64,000 nt of DNA. Source: CBDDDW01 sp965226805. GTDB taxonomy: Bacteria; Chloroflexota; Dehalococcoidia; Lucifugimonadales; JAGWBF01. The DNA is taken from contig CBDDDW010000030.1 of the NCBI GenBank assembly GCA_965226805.1, forward strand, positions 342,741 through 406,740. Reading direction: 5' to 3'. A program made the position numbers and the translations under genes. Below are positions 1-8,774 of the stretch, piece by piece; positions within the stretch are counted from its first letter, which is position 1; every line of letters begins with the position of its first letter. The notes beneath the pieces are model-generated. The model was not told the DNA's origin and searched no databases. It saw only the letters and a program-made list of their open reading frames with translations.

Positions 1-2
1 CC

Positions 3-137
3 TGGCTGTCCAGCCTGTCCAACGACGAGGACCAGACGCTCTTGTGCCATCAGCCGGAGAGCCGGTTCTGTCACCGCCTTCTCGTAGCGGACCTGGTGAG
101 AAAGCATCGACCGGATATCGAAGTAGCGATCCACTGA
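3..137 (+). CDS. C-terminal fragment of a DUF488-like protein (runs off the left edge)
   Basis: An open frame enters from the window edge and stops with TGA at 135-137, giving 44 residues. The tail carries a cysteine followed after about ten residues by Cys-His-Arg and then Leu-Leu-Val-Ala-Asp. This resembles the end of DUF488-domain proteins, which keep a Cys...CysHisArg pattern near the C terminus. The biochemical role of DUF488 proteins is not established. Only the tail is visible, so the family call is tentative; it could be the end of an unrelated short gene. It is followed by about 310 bp without a gene before the flavin oxidoreductase. Confidence 0.4.
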   Translation, partial: WLSSLSNDEDQTLLCHQPESRFCHRLLVADLVRKHRPDIEVAIH

Positions 138-450
138 TCGCAAGCAGCTCCGGAATAACAGCGAGTTCCGAATGATTCAGGGATCCCATGACAGGCGGAG
201 GTCCGAATGGATACGATGTTCCCCAATCTGCTGTCGCCCACGATAGCGGCCATAAGCGCTATAGAGGTCCTCAGATCAGTGGGCCTGACGTCCACCGATT
301 GACTCCTAGACCTTGCGAGAAGGCAGCCTCGTGGGTATGATACCGCTTGGCGGATAAGCAGCTCGCGTTGGTATTCAGTGAAGTGACCAATGAGAGAGAG
401 CCCTCTGGTCCGGCGCACCACCGATCTCCACCAAAATGAGGGAGCAGTCA
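138..450. other. intergenic, no gene seen
   Basis: No coding frame with a credible start and ribosome binding site is visible on either strand; the antisense open frames here have no family resemblance. The last 15 bp hold the ribosome binding site (AGGGAG) of the next gene. Confidence 0.6.
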
Positions 451-1488
451 ATGCGCTTTGGGTCATTCATCTTTCCAGTTAGTCTAGACCAAGAGAAGGA
501 CCACGAGGTCATAGAAAACACCTTGCGGGAGGTGGATCTCTGCGAAGAGATCGGCATGGACGCTGTTTGGTTGACCGAGCACCATTTCGACGGTGCCGTA
601 GCCTATGCAGACCCGGTGGTATTCGCCGCCGCCGTCGCCACGAGGACTCAGCGGGTACGAATCGGCTTTGCCGTGGTAGAGATGGCGATGCACCATCCGG
701 TGCGCCTAGCAGCGCAGACGGCATTGCTGGATAACCTGAGCCACGGCCGCCTGACGGTAGGCACAGGGAGGGGATCGGCCTACAACGAGTACGAGTACAT
801 CGGATTTGGTGTGGCTATGGAGGACGCCAGAGACATGCTTCCCGAGGCTGAAGAGCTTCTGGTGAAAGCCTGGACGGAAGAAGACGTGCGCCACGAGGGG
901 CGCTTCTGGAAGAGCTCTTTCCCGATTCTGCGGCCGCGACCCTATCAGAAGCCCCATCCTCCCCTGATTCGAGCCTGTATCACCGAGAGTTCGATGGTGG
1001 AGATGGCGAAGATCGGTCGTCCAGTGCTCATGGGGGTCCTGACTGTAGATGGACTGCGACACCGGTTACAGCTATACAAAGATACCATGCGTGAGGAGGG
1101 GTTTGGGGAGGACGAAGTGGAGCGATCCCTCGACCAGTGCTGGGCTCAGCGGGCGCTGTACGTGACCGATACCGACGAAGAGGCCGAGGGACCCGCCAGG
1201 GCTGCTCTGGAACGGTTTCGGGAGCATTTGCTGGAGGCGCGAGTAAAGTGGAACCCCGGTGGTGTACCGCCGTCCGCGCCGGGTCAGCCTCCTAATCCAG
1301 CCGAAGTCTTTGAGCACGCCTTTTTGGCTGGCTCCCCCGAGCGAGTATCCGAGCAGATCGCTGAGCTGGGGGAGGCGGGGGTACGGAACCTGCTCCTCAA
1401 CATAAACGTGGGACAGATGCCTCGAGAGCAGGTGGAAAGCTCGCTCAAGCTCTTCGGCGAAAAAGTCATACCCAGGTTCCGCTCCTAG
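451..1488 (+). CDS. LLM-class (bacterial luciferase-like) flavin-dependent oxidoreductase
   Basis: This 345-residue protein has the length and sequence of the luciferase-like monooxygenase TIM-barrel family. These enzymes use reduced FMN or F420 to oxidise small substrates, in the cytoplasm. The N terminus (MRFGSFIFPV) is the first barrel strand. WLTEHHF and the later ATRTQRVRIGFAVV segment match conserved family positions, and LTVGTGRGS lies in the barrel's cofactor region. An upstream in-frame ATG exists at 436, but the ATG at 451 has AGGGAG eight bases before it and gives the normal family N terminus, so it is preferred. The substrate cannot be predicted. It stands alone, with no operon partner. 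Confidence 0.85.
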   Translation: MRFGSFIFPVSLDQEKDHEVIENTLREVDLCEEIGMDAVWLTEHHFDGAVAYADPVVFAAAVATRTQRVRIGFAVVEMAMHHPVRLAAQTALLDNLSHGRLTVGTGRGSAYNEYEYIGFGVAMEDARDMLPEAEELLVKAWTEEDVRHEGRFWKSSFPILRPRPYQKPHPPLIRACITESSMVEMAKIGRPVLMGVLTVDGLRHRLQLYKDTMREEGFGEDEVERSLDQCWAQRALYVTDTDEEAEGPARAALERFREHLLEARVKWNPGGVPPSAPGQPPNPAEVFEHAFLAGSPERVSEQIAELGEAGVRNLLLNINVGQMPREQVESSLKLFGEKVIPRFRS

Positions 1489-1880
1489 GATGCTACGGAA
1501 GAAGGGGTGTTCAGACGGGCGAAGCCCCTTTGCCGGTCCGGCTCAGGCGGATAAGAGCCTGCCCTGAGCCAGCCGAAGGGGTGTCCCTCAGATATAGGTT
1601 GCTCCCCCTTCCTGGCCAGGCCCGTCCTGAGCCTGCTGAAGGGAAGGGAGCCAGGGATGGTCGAGAGAGTTTTTCAGCAGGCTGCTAGTGTCCTGAATCG
1701 TGAGATCGTTTAATAATTTGACGGTTATGGTTGTGCTTCCCAAGCCGTGGTTCGACAAGCTCACCACGAGCGGAAATCGTCGCTCCCCCGCTCACCCTGA
1801 GCTTGTCGAAGGGCGTCCCTTTGCTACTGCGAACTTCTGACTCAGGACACCAGACCACAGTCTTTCGGTTCCACGGGTCG
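1489..1880. repeat. intergenic with dispersed CCTGAGCYTGYCGAAGGG repeats and a hairpin
   Basis: Copies of an 18-bp motif close to CCTGAGCCTGCTGAAGGG lie at 1563-1580, 1626-1643 and 1796-1813. An inverted copy at 1751-1763 pairs perfectly over 13 bp with 1798-1810 (TTCGACAAGCTCA against TGAGCTTGTCGAA). The hairpin lies between the convergent ends of the oxidoreductase and the lipoprotein gene, so it may act as a bidirectional terminator. Such motifs behave like small dispersed palindromic repeats. No protein-coding gene is credible here. Confidence 0.6.
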
Positions 1881-2543
1881 CTATTCAGATGCAGAGCCCG
1901 GCCTTGTCCCTTCCCAGGATTTGTCACGATCGCCCCAACGTTCTTCACAAACAGCAGAGCAATCTTCACATTGCTCTTGGGTAGTCTGCCGTGCTCCGTC
2001 GACCGCAGCTTTGTAGTCATCTTCCTCAAAAAAGGTGCTGCTCACACCATCGGTAAGGTCCTGATGTTCCTTGAACCACGCTGCATATTCCGCCGTGCTG
2101 AAGCTAGTTGCTCGAGCTATCTCAGCACCGACGATGCAATGCTTCCACTTGTCGTTACGTATCTCCTCGTCCAGGTCTAGCTGCTCTGATACCTGCCGCC
2201 CTATTCTGCGTGCCGTCACCTTCTCCAAGACCCCTCTTACGCTTGCCAGAAATCCACCCGGCTCCGGTTCCTTAAGTTCCCACTCGGCGACCTTCTGGCT
2301 CCACTCATCAGCAGACCCGAACGACTCCCCTTCGTAACTTTCGTTGACATAAATCGGCGTTGGGTCTGCGATCGCTCCGGTTTCAGGAGTTGCGAGATCA
2401 GGCTGGAGATCGGGCATTGGTGTGGGCACGGATATAGGGGTGGCCGTGGATGACGGGCCATGGGTTGGCGTAGTGGTGGCCCCACCACAGGAGATTACGA
2501 AGAGTGACAACAACAAGCACTGCGGAAGAACGAAATTAGCCAT
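1881..2543 (-). CDS. hypothetical lipoprotein
   Basis: The 220-residue product begins with a short lysine-free signal peptide, a hydrophobic LLLSLFV core and a lipobox VISC, so Cys19 should be lipid-modified and the protein exported and membrane-anchored. A Thr/Pro/Ser-rich linker (residues 22-55) follows, as in many surface lipoproteins. The remaining acidic part has five Cys in its last 40 residues (QCEDCSAVC), which could form disulfides. I recognise no domain. It is convergent with the oxidoreductase and separated from msrB by about 230 bp. Confidence 0.65.
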   Translation of the reverse strand: MANFVLPQCLLLSLFVISCGGATTTPTHGPSSTATPISVPTPMPDLQPDLATPETGAIADPTPIYVNESYEGESFGSADEWSQKVAEWELKEPEPGGFLASVRGVLEKVTARRIGRQVSEQLDLDEEIRNDKWKHCIVGAEIARATSFSTAEYAAWFKEHQDLTDGVSSTFFEEDDYKAAVDGARQTTQEQCEDCSAVCEERWGDRDKSWEGTRPGSASE

Positions 2544-2769
2544 CGTCTCTTTAGCATACTAAGCGCGCGTTTGTTCTTTCAACCCGCGATGCCGTGACGG
2601 TGGCTAGTGGGGCCATCAGACCCAGAATGAAGTACCAGCCGGGGGATCGCCTCATACTGCCCGAGCCGTGCCTCAGTCGTGCACTAGGAACCTAGGTCAC
2701 TCCGACACTAGACCAGTCTGGCAAGAAATCGTCATGCGGATGGGCACTGATATTCATTCAGAATGCTGA

Positions 2770-3153
2770 TTATGGTCGATCCTGCCCCGCTTTCAAAAAC
2801 TTCATCGACAGTGAATTCACGCAATGACGATTGTTTGATTCGGTAAAGCGCTCTCCAATGAATACATGCCCTAGGTGACCTTCGCAATTGGCGCAAGCGA
2901 TCTCCGTTCGCTCACCATCAGCATCAGTCAGGCGTTTTACTGATCCCGGTATCTCTTTGTCGAAGGCTGGCCAGCCGCAATGGGCGTCGAATTTGTCGAT
3001 GGAGCGATACAGCTCAGCATTGCATCGCCGACAGACATACGTACCAGCCTCATAAAAGTCATCGTACTCACCCGAGAACGGAGGTTCAGTCCCTTTTCTT
3101 TCGATTACGAACCGCTCTTCGGGAGAAAGTATATTGTGGCTTGAATTGTCCAT
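2770..3153 (-). CDS. msrB: peptide-methionine (R)-S-oxide reductase MsrB
   Basis: MsrB reduces the R epimer of methionine sulfoxide in proteins, using thioredoxin. The 127-residue product covers the whole SelR domain. Zinc ligands are the CxxC pairs at Cys41/44 and Cys87/90, the CGWPAF motif is at 59-64, and the catalytic cysteine is Cys111 in RHCVNS (the family usually has RYCVNS or RFCINS). An upstream ATG at 3204 would add 17 residues unlike the family. The ATG at 3153 has GGAG nine bases upstream and is preferred. It is a single gene; its 5' side faces integrase debris, which suggests insertion beside it. Confidence 0.92.
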   Translation of the reverse strand: MDNSSHNILSPEERFVIERKGTEPPFSGEYDDFYEAGTYVCRRCNAELYRSIDKFDAHCGWPAFDKEIPGSVKRLTDADGERTEIACANCEGHLGHVFIGERFTESNNRHCVNSLSMKFLKAGQDRP

Positions 3154-3230
3154 GTCCAAATCTCCGCACTGCCAGCGACCAAGAAGGCCACTCTTTGAGG
3201 ACATTGTAATCCAGAAGGGAATGGCGTCAA

Positions 3231-3398
3231 GAGGGAGTCAACCCGAAGATCCTCAGTGAACGCCTGGGCCACGCTAGTGTGGTTATCACCCTGGACACCT
3301 ACATCCATGTATGGCCCGGTCTCCAAGAGGAAGCGGCCCTGAAGTTTGAAGAAGGGCTACGAAAAGCGGCGGATCATCAACTGGCGCCAGGGTTGTAA
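3231..3398 (+). pseudogene. tyrosine integrase, C-terminal relic
   Basis: The frame encodes EGVNPKILSERLGHASVVIT and then a DTYIHVWPGL segment before the stop. This is the C-terminal catalytic end of a phage-type tyrosine recombinase: the RLGHAS histidine/arginine box followed by the nucleophile tyrosine in the D-T-Y position. The rest of the gene is absent, because upstream sequence belongs to the msrB promoter side. The tail is a paralogue of the integrase near 11 kb (ERLGHSGIGITGDLYSHVLP). It is followed by paired 11-bp-spaced repeats and a partial tRNA, which is the layout of an attachment site. Confidence 0.8.
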
Positions 3399-3403
3399 GA
3401 AAC

Positions 3404-3424
3404 ATGTCGGCAAAATGTCGGCAA
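3404..3424 (+). repeat. paired direct repeats next to att site
   Basis: ATGTCGGCAA occurs at 3404-3413 and again at 3415-3424, exactly 11 bp apart (one helical turn). The same pair, slightly diverged, recurs at 11525-11545 beyond the intact tRNA-Thr. Short direct repeats in phase beside an integrase gene and a tRNA-derived core are typical of integrase arm-binding sites. The function is inferred. Confidence 0.5.
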
Positions 3425-3479
3425 TCTACAAAACAGACGGCCCCCGAAATCCCTCAGGGGCTCAGTTTGTGCCTGAAAA

Positions 3480-3524
3480 TGGAGCCGGCGAGGGGATTCG
3501 AACCCTTGACCTGCGGTTTACGAA
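3480..3524 (-). other. 45-bp partial tRNA-Thr (attachment-site core)
   Basis: Read on the minus strand this is identical to the 3' part of the tRNA-Thr gene at 11273-11347, starting exactly at the anticodon loop (TTCGTAA) and running through the T-arm, acceptor stem and CCA. Homology stops at the anticodon loop, a common strand-exchange point for tyrosine integrases, so it looks like an attachment-site duplication and not random decay. It is inverted relative to the intact tRNA. Confidence 0.8.
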
Positions 3525-3535
3525 TCCAACGGTTT

Positions 3536-4647
3536 TGGTGTCGTTCTGATCCAACAGGTATTGTTGTAGAACTGAGATAGGATGGGAAAAACGGACACCA
3601 AAGTCGGATAAGATAGAGCGACGGAGGTGTCAGTATGAAAGGTGTCCCTCAAGGAAGATACACGAGGGAATTCCGCCAGGAAGCAGTGAAGCTGGTAACG
3701 GAAGAGAGGCTATCATTGCCGGAGGCAGCCCGCCGGTTGTCCCTGGCGCCATCGACGTTAGGGTACTGGGTGAAGGCACAAAGGGCCGGCAAACTGGGAG
3801 ATGTCGGCAAGACGTACAGGCCCTTGACTGAAGTAGAGATGGATTTGGCCCGGACTAAGAAGGAACTGGCGGAAGTGAAGATGGAGCGGGACATACTAAA
3901 AAAAGCGGCCGCGTACTTTGCCAAGGAGTCGCTGCCCGGTACGCGGCGATGAATGAGTTGCGGCTCAAGTATCCAGTCCGGATGATGCGACGGATTATGA
4001 ATGTATCGGCCAGCGGCTACTATGCGTGGGTGGACCGGCCGCTGTCCAAGCGGGCACAGGAGGAAGTGCGGCTGGAGCTGGAGATAATGGCGGCCCACCA
4101 GCGGAATAGACAGACCTATGGCCCGGAACGGTTACAGCGCGATCTGGCGGAGCATGGCGTTCGGGTGGGTGTTTGCCGGATCAAGCGGATCCGGCAAAAG
4201 CTCGGCATACGCTGTAAACAGAAGAGGAGATTCAAGACTACCACTAACTCCGCGCACAGACTGCCAGTTGCGGATAACTTGTTGGGCCAGCAGTTCAAGG
4301 TCAGTCAGCCCAACGCCGTGTGGGTGAGTGACATCACCTATATACCGACTGATGAAGGCTGGCTATACCTGGCGGGCCACAAGGACCTGTTCACCGGAGA
4401 GCTCGTGGGCTATGCCATGGGAGAGCGGATGACCAGGAATCTGGTTAGTCAGTCTCTATTCCGGGCGCTGAGAGCCAAACGCCCCGCGAGGGGACTGATG
4501 CATCACTCTGACCGGGGCTCTCAGTATTGCTCCCAGGAGTACAGAAATCTTATGGAGCGCTCTGGCCTGAGATCATCCATGAGCGGGAAAGGGAACTGTT
4601 TTGATAATGCGCCGATGGAGAGCTTCTGGGGAACACTCAAGCAGGAC
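3536..4647 (+). mobile_element. IS3-family element A (truncated at right by a second IS)
   Basis: It contains overlapping orfA and orfB with the typical IS3 layout. The right part is missing because another IS3-family element begins at 4648 inside orfB, and the sequence beyond that second element does not resume orfB. The left terminal repeat could not be fixed with confidence; the start given is approximate. Confidence 0.7.
3635..3952 (+). CDS. IS3-family transposase OrfA (element A)
   Basis: This 105-residue DNA-binding subunit has an N-terminal HTH (residues 8-50, starting YTREFRQEAVKLV, with SLPEAARRLSLAPSTLGYWV) and a C-terminal leucine-zipper-like helix ending in MERDILKKAAAYF, the standard IS3 OrfA signature. 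Its TGA overlaps the ATG of orfB (ATGA), so the fusion transposase could be made by frameshifting or OrfB by coupled re-initiation. The ribosome binding site GGAGG lies just before the start. OrfA is intact but its partner is truncated, so the element is probably dead. Confidence 0.9.
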   Translation: MKGVPQGRYTREFRQEAVKLVTEERLSLPEAARRLSLAPSTLGYWVKAQRAGKLGDVGKTYRPLTEVEMDLARTKKELAEVKMERDILKKAAAYFAKESLPGTRR

Positions 4648-4686
4648 TGTAGGGTGTCAGCGCAATTGGACACTATTGAGGCCTAG
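3949..4686 (+). pseudogene. IS3-family transposase OrfB (element A), C-terminus lost
   Basis: Residues 1-230 are a normal OrfB: an HTH_21 region (residues 35-85) and then the rve integrase fold, with the first catalytic Asp in WVSDITYI and the second in HHSDRGSQY. The third catalytic residue, Glu, is in MESFWGTLK. Immediately after KQD the frame enters the left end of the inserted element at 4648, and the remaining residues are foreign. All three DDE residues survive, but the C-terminal end is gone. Confidence 0.88.
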
Positions 4687-4756
4687 AAAACCGAAGAGGT
4701 TGGGGGTGGTAGAGGCTCCTTCAGAGGGGTAGATTAACCCTAAGTGAAAGGAGTCA

Positions 4757-5161
4757 TTGATGACCCAGGTAGAGGATCAGGCCAGCCAAGCTGAGGAGCG
4801 AAGCCAGGAGACACGAAGCTTCGTGCGTCAGGTCCGTGCAGCGACCCGCCGTAAGTATACCCCTGAAGAGAAGATCCGCATCGTCTTGGAGGGGTTCAGA
4901 CGGGAGACTACCGTTAATGACCTGTGCCGACGGGAAGGAATCAAACCCCACTCCTACTACGCCTGGACGAAGGGGTTCATGGAAGCTGGGAAGGAGAGGT
5001 TGACTCGGGACAGTGTGCGTGATGCGACCCGGCAAGAGATAGAGCAGCTCAAGCGGGAGAACAGAGAACTGAAGCAGCTGGTGGGTGAGTTGTCCCTGGA
5101 GTTGCACCGCTTCAAAAAAACAGCTCTGCCGCCCCTACACGACAACGGCACCGTCGCATGA
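4757..5161 (+). CDS. IS3-family transposase OrfA (element B, copy 1)
   Basis: This 134-residue DNA-binding subunit has an HTH in residues 35-85 (KYTPEEKIRIVLEGF, then NDLCRREGIKPHSYYAW) and a C-terminal coiled coil with heptad leucines (IEQLKRENRELKQLVGELSL). The ribosome binding site AAGGAG lies upstream of the ATG, and the TGA overlaps the orfB ATG. It differs from the second copy by a single residue (A or V near residue 9). It is intact. Confidence 0.9.
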   Translation: MMTQVEDQASQAEERSQETRSFVRQVRAATRRKYTPEEKIRIVLEGFRRETTVNDLCRREGIKPHSYYAWTKGFMEAGKERLTRDSVRDATRQEIEQLKRENRELKQLVGELSLELHRFKKTALPPLHDNGTVA

Positions 5162-6178
5162 GCGTAGTGGAACAATCGAAGGTCGTGGCTGAGGTGGAGC
5201 GACATGGTAGAGGGAAGAACAGGCGACTCAGGGAGCTTGGCATTTCCAGGAGCACGTATTATTGGTGGAGGTGGAGGCACCGGCAGGGTAGTTGGGAGGG
5301 TACGGAAGGAACTGAGAGGCCCTGGAATCGCCTGCGTCCAGAAGAGGAGGCAGTAGTGCTGGCGGCAGCCCGTGGGATGCCGGACCTAGCGAAGCCGGCA
5401 GTTGGCGGCTTCGCTCACCGACCACAGAGGCCTATCGGTCTCCGCCTCCACAGTCTATCGTATTCTGAGACGGGAGGGTCTGGTGAAACGGATCGAATAC
5501 CAGTTGGCAGCGAGCAAAGAGTACCAGCACAAGACCACAGGGCCCCACCAGCTGTGGGCCACCGATGCCTCCTACTTCCGTGTAGTGGGATGGGGCTACT
5601 ACTACCTCGTGACGGTGATGGACGACTACTCCCGGTTCATCTTGGCCTGGAAGGTGCAACGGGACATGACGGCCAACTCCCTCATAGAGGTGGTCCAGGA
5701 AGCTGTTGACTCTACTGGTATGACTGATGTACCTCTGGAGGATCGGACCAAGCTCCTCTCAGATAATGGCTCAGGTTATGTATCGCGGGCCTTCCGCGAG
5801 TACATGCGGGTGGTGGGCATTCGCCACGTCCTGGCAGCACCCTATCACCCTCAGACCAACGGGAAGCTGGAGAGATATCACCGAACCCTGAAAGACGACA
5901 TTAACCAGGTGCCATACGAGGTGGTGGAAGACCTGGAGGCGGCCATCCGGGACTTCGTCGAGTTCTACAACTACCGAAGATATCATCAGGCGCTCAGGGT
6001 TGTAACTCCGGCTGACGTGCTGGAAGGCCGTCTGGAGACAATTCTAGCCCAGAGGAAGGAGGTACAGCGAGAGACTTTTGACCGGCGGAGGCGGTACAAT
6101 CAGGAGGTCAGAGAAACCCTCAAACCAGGAGCTTCTTCACCCCAATCTCTCGGACCCAGAACTGTCCAAAACCGCTGA
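5158..6178 (+). pseudogene. IS3-family transposase OrfB (element B, copy 1), frameshifted
   Basis: The frame starts normally (MSVVEQSKVV) but an extra G near 5381 shifts it, compared with the second copy. The catalytic domain continues in another frame from about 5402. In the continued frame the rve fold is complete, with Asp residues in WATDASY and LSDNGSGYV and the Glu in GKLERYHRTL. Copy 2 lacks this insertion but carries an amber codon instead, so neither copy encodes a full OrfB as written. Confidence 0.88.
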
Positions 6179-6187
6179 CACCCAACA

Positions 6188-6667
6188 CCCTATGATACGG
6201 TGGTGCTGACGAAGCGGCTGTTTATATGACCAAGCGAGCAAATCAACTACCCAAGTAGCGGCGGCGTATCCGGTCATAGCACACGGGAAATCCTCGCGCG
6301 GTAGTACTGATACACTACCTATCGTCAAGATGGCACGCTTGGCGCTTCCGGAAAGTCGGACCCTAAGACGCTCCGGATCGGCTCTAACATACTTCTGAGG
6401 GTAGAGGGGGATAAGGAGACGAGTTAAAAGGAGCACGGCTGCGGCTACAATGAAAGACCGGCTCCTAGCCACCACATCTGGCGGCAGGCAGCCGATGAAC
6501 GGGACCGTTCGGAACCGGCCTATATCCATAGACAGCCTAGGACAGTGGCGCGGGTGATGTGTCAAGAGACGGAGTGACAGTAGCCAGTAGCGAACGAGAA
6601 CTGACGTTCTGTATACTCAAGAGGCGTTGTAAGACCACACAGATGGATTCTCCTGGGAGGCTGAGAA
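6188..6667. other. intergenic, no gene seen
   Basis: This is 480 bp between the right end of IS element B and the next gene, with no recognisable coding frame or RNA. The sequence is lower in GC and may be old element DNA. The end carries GGGAGG, the ribosome binding site of the gene at 6668. Confidence 0.55.
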
Positions 6668-7027
6668 ATGGCTAAACGGAAACACAAGAAGTCTAAGATC
6701 GTCGGGGAGTCAACCCTGCTGCCCGATGAAGACACCTCCGAGGCTGCCCCTCTAGGTGAGCTGACAAAACACATCGTCCAGCCGTTCCGCATGATGCCGG
6801 TCAGGACGAAGAACAATCGAAAGAAGAGCGTCCTCACTCCAGTGGACTCGCTATCGGTAGTGAGCGAGGAAGCAGCCAGGGAGCGGGCGGTGAGAATGTT
6901 CGAGACGGGCAATTACGTCGGCATAGACGACTACACAGTGACGGGAAACCCGCTCATGGGGGAGTACGGCGAGCCGGTGTTTCACGTTCGCCTAGGAAAC
7001 GTTCCACGCCACGAGGGCTGGGAGTAA
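6668..7027 (+). CDS. hypothetical protein preceding the integrase
   Basis: The 119-residue product is very basic at its start (MAKRKHKKSK) with a mixed body and a compact end (YVGIDDYTVTGNPLMGEYG). I recognise no domain. A good GGGAGG ribosome binding site lies eight bases before the ATG. The stop codon is only two bases before the start of the disrupted integrase at 7030, so the two were probably co-transcribed. By position it could be an integrase accessory or excision protein, but nothing in the sequence shows that. Confidence 0.65.
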   Translation: MAKRKHKKSKIVGESTLLPDEDTSEAAPLGELTKHIVQPFRMMPVRTKNNRKKSVLTPVDSLSVVSEEAARERAVRMFETGNYVGIDDYTVTGNPLMGEYGEPVFHVRLGNVPRHEGWE

Positions 7028-7060
7028 TCATGCCTCGAGGTCACATACGTCAACGATCTA

Positions 7061-8774
7061 CTTAGCCCGAATCCACCGAAGGACGGCCTTGGGGACAGTC
7101 CTTGAAGAAGCCATCGGGTGCTCCTCTGAATCTGGGATAATGGTTTTGGAACAGAAACCAGCCCGGAAACAAGGAGCACCCAATAGATGCTGCCACAGAA
7201 CAAACCCGACCGTATCCGCATCCTCTTTGACGACCATCGCCTGGTGGCCAATGCCGGCCTGCTCCTGCCGGCCACCCTAGCCCGGCACCTGGGCCTGCGG
7301 GAACTCGTCGACCATCACCTTGACCTCGGCGGAGCGCCGGGACGGGCGAACACTGGGGACAAGATGCTGACGCTGGTCGCTTCCGCGCTGGCAGGCGGCG
7401 ACTGCATCGACGACGCCGATGCGCTGCGCGCTGGTGGGACGGTCGGTGTTCTAGGCTGCGTGGTCAAGGCGCCATCCACCCTGGGGACCTTCCTGCGCAG
7501 CTTCCGGTGGGGGCATGTCCGTCAACTCGACCGCGTGAGCCGCCAGTTGTTGGCCCGGGCCTGGGCCGCTGGGGCCGGACCCGGCGACTCGCCCCTGACC
7601 ATCGACCTGGACTCGACCATCTGCGAGACCTATGGACTGGCCAAGGAGGGAGCGCGCCACCACGGCTATACCGGCGCCCGCGGCTATCACCCGCTGCTGG
7701 CCATTGCCGCCGGCACCGGCGAGGTGCTGATGTCCCGGCTGCGCGAGGGCCGGGCCAACACCGCCCGTGGCGCCGCCCACTTCCTGCGTGAGACGGTGGG
7801 GCGGGTGCGCTACGGCGGGGCCAGGGGACAACTCACGGTGCGGGCCGACAGCGGCTTCTACGCCCACACTGTCGTTGCCGCCTGCCGGGAAATGGATGTC
7901 CGCTTCTCTATCACCATCCGCCAGCGCGCCAGCCTGCGGGACCTGATCGAGGCGATACCAGAGGAGGACTGGACTCCCATTCCCTACTGGATGGACGGCG
8001 CCGCCGATGTCGCCGAGACGACTTACACCCCGTTCCAGACCAAGCCGGACGCCGCGCCGGTGCGGCTCATTGTCCGGCGGGTGAAGCCGACGCCCGGTTC
8101 CCAGCTCGCCCTCTTCGCCAGATACAGCTATCACGCCTTCATCACCGACCGCGATGGGGAGACGCTGGAACTGGAGGCCGATCATCGCCGCCACGCCGAG
8201 GTCGAGAACGCCATACGCGACCTCAAGTACGGCGTCGGGCTGAACCACATGCCGTCGGGGCGCTTCGCCGCCAACGGCGCCTGGCTGGCGGTCCAGGTGA
8301 TGGCGCATAACCTGGCCCGCTGGACAGCCCGCATCGGCCTGGGTCAGCAGATCGTGACCACCAAGACCCTCAGGCGGCGGGTCTTCGCTCTGGTGGGACG
8401 GATCACCCGCTCGGCGCGCCGCCTCACTTTGCATCTCTCCCGGCGCTGGCCTTGGGAAACCCAGTTCAGTCGCGCCTTGGCCCGGCTGCAAGCCATTCCA
8501 TTCCCGGCCTGACGGCCAGCCTGCAACTGACCCAACGTCCCCGCAATCTCGCGCCACCCCGGTCGCGAGAGTCCCCTGCTGCGTATCCTCTCGCCATCCC
8601 GCGCATCGCAACTCCCGCATAGGGCCTTAGGGGCCCTGTGCGGCGCCTGAAGACCCTCCGCCGGCCTCCCATCTACCCCAAGACCCCAGGCCATCTCCCC
8701 TGTAGCTCCCTCACCCACCCCCTTCCGCTGTCCTCACGCCGTCCATCCGTGTCCTTCGGTGGATTCGGGCTAAG
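7061..8774 (+). mobile_element. IS1380-family element inserted in the integrase gene
   Basis: The 1714-bp element is bounded by near-perfect inverted repeats: CTTAGCCCGAATCCACCGAA at 7061 and its complement ending at 8774. It carries one transposase gene. Its last 75-80 bp also occur alone at 35436-35513, which shows that a related copy once stood there. About 250 bp between the transposase stop and the right end hold no gene. Confidence 0.9.
7187..8512 (+). CDS. IS1380-family transposase
   Basis: The 441-residue DDE transposase has the IS1380 layout. There is an N-terminal DNA-binding part, then catalytic Asp in LTIDLDSTICE, a second Asp in LTVRADSGFY, and a Glu in HAEVENAIRDLKYG, with the C-terminal helices rich in Arg. 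The length matches the family (about 430-470). The gene is intact, high in GC, and has no neighbours other than the host integrase it interrupts. The upstream sequence AAGGAG precedes the start. The element may still be mobile. Confidence 0.92.
   Translation: MLPQNKPDRIRILFDDHRLVANAGLLLPATLARHLGLRELVDHHLDLGGAPGRANTGDKMLTLVASALAGGDCIDDADALRAGGTVGVLGCVVKAPSTLGTFLRSFRWGHVRQLDRVSRQLLARAWAAGAGPGDSPLTIDLDSTICETYGLAKEGARHHGYTGARGYHPLLAIAAGTGEVLMSRLREGRANTARGAAHFLRETVGRVRYGGARGQLTVRADSGFYAHTVVAACREMDVRFSITIRQRASLRDLIEAIPEEDWTPIPYWMDGAADVAETTYTPFQTKPDAAPVRLIVRRVKPTPGSQLALFARYSYHAFITDRDGETLELEADHRRHAEVENAIRDLKYGVGLNHMPSGRFAANGAWLAVQVMAHNLARWTARIGLGQQIVTTKTLRRRVFALVGRITRSARRLTLHLSRRWPWETQFSRALARLQAIPFPA

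Larger units (their letters stand above)
4648..6187 (+). mobile_element. IS3-family element B, copy 1
   Basis: The 1540-bp element is bounded by imperfect terminal repeats, TGTAGGGTGTCAGCG on the left and the complement of TGTTGGGTGTCAGCGG on the right. Ends were fixed by comparison with the inverted second copy at 11696-13234, with which it is almost identical. It is inserted in orfB of element A. No target duplication is evident, and the right flank does not continue the interrupted gene, so a deletion or rearrangement followed insertion. Confidence 0.88.

Noticed and set aside
71..466. Minus-strand frame upstream of the oxidoreductase
   Set aside because: No recognisable domain, and its composition is unlike the neighbouring genes; the plus-strand DUF488-like tail explains part of it.
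7451..8620. Long antisense open frame of 389 codons opposite the IS1380 transposase
   Set aside because: It is a GC-rich shadow of the transposase codons, with low-complexity Gly/Arg/Pro composition and no family resemblance.
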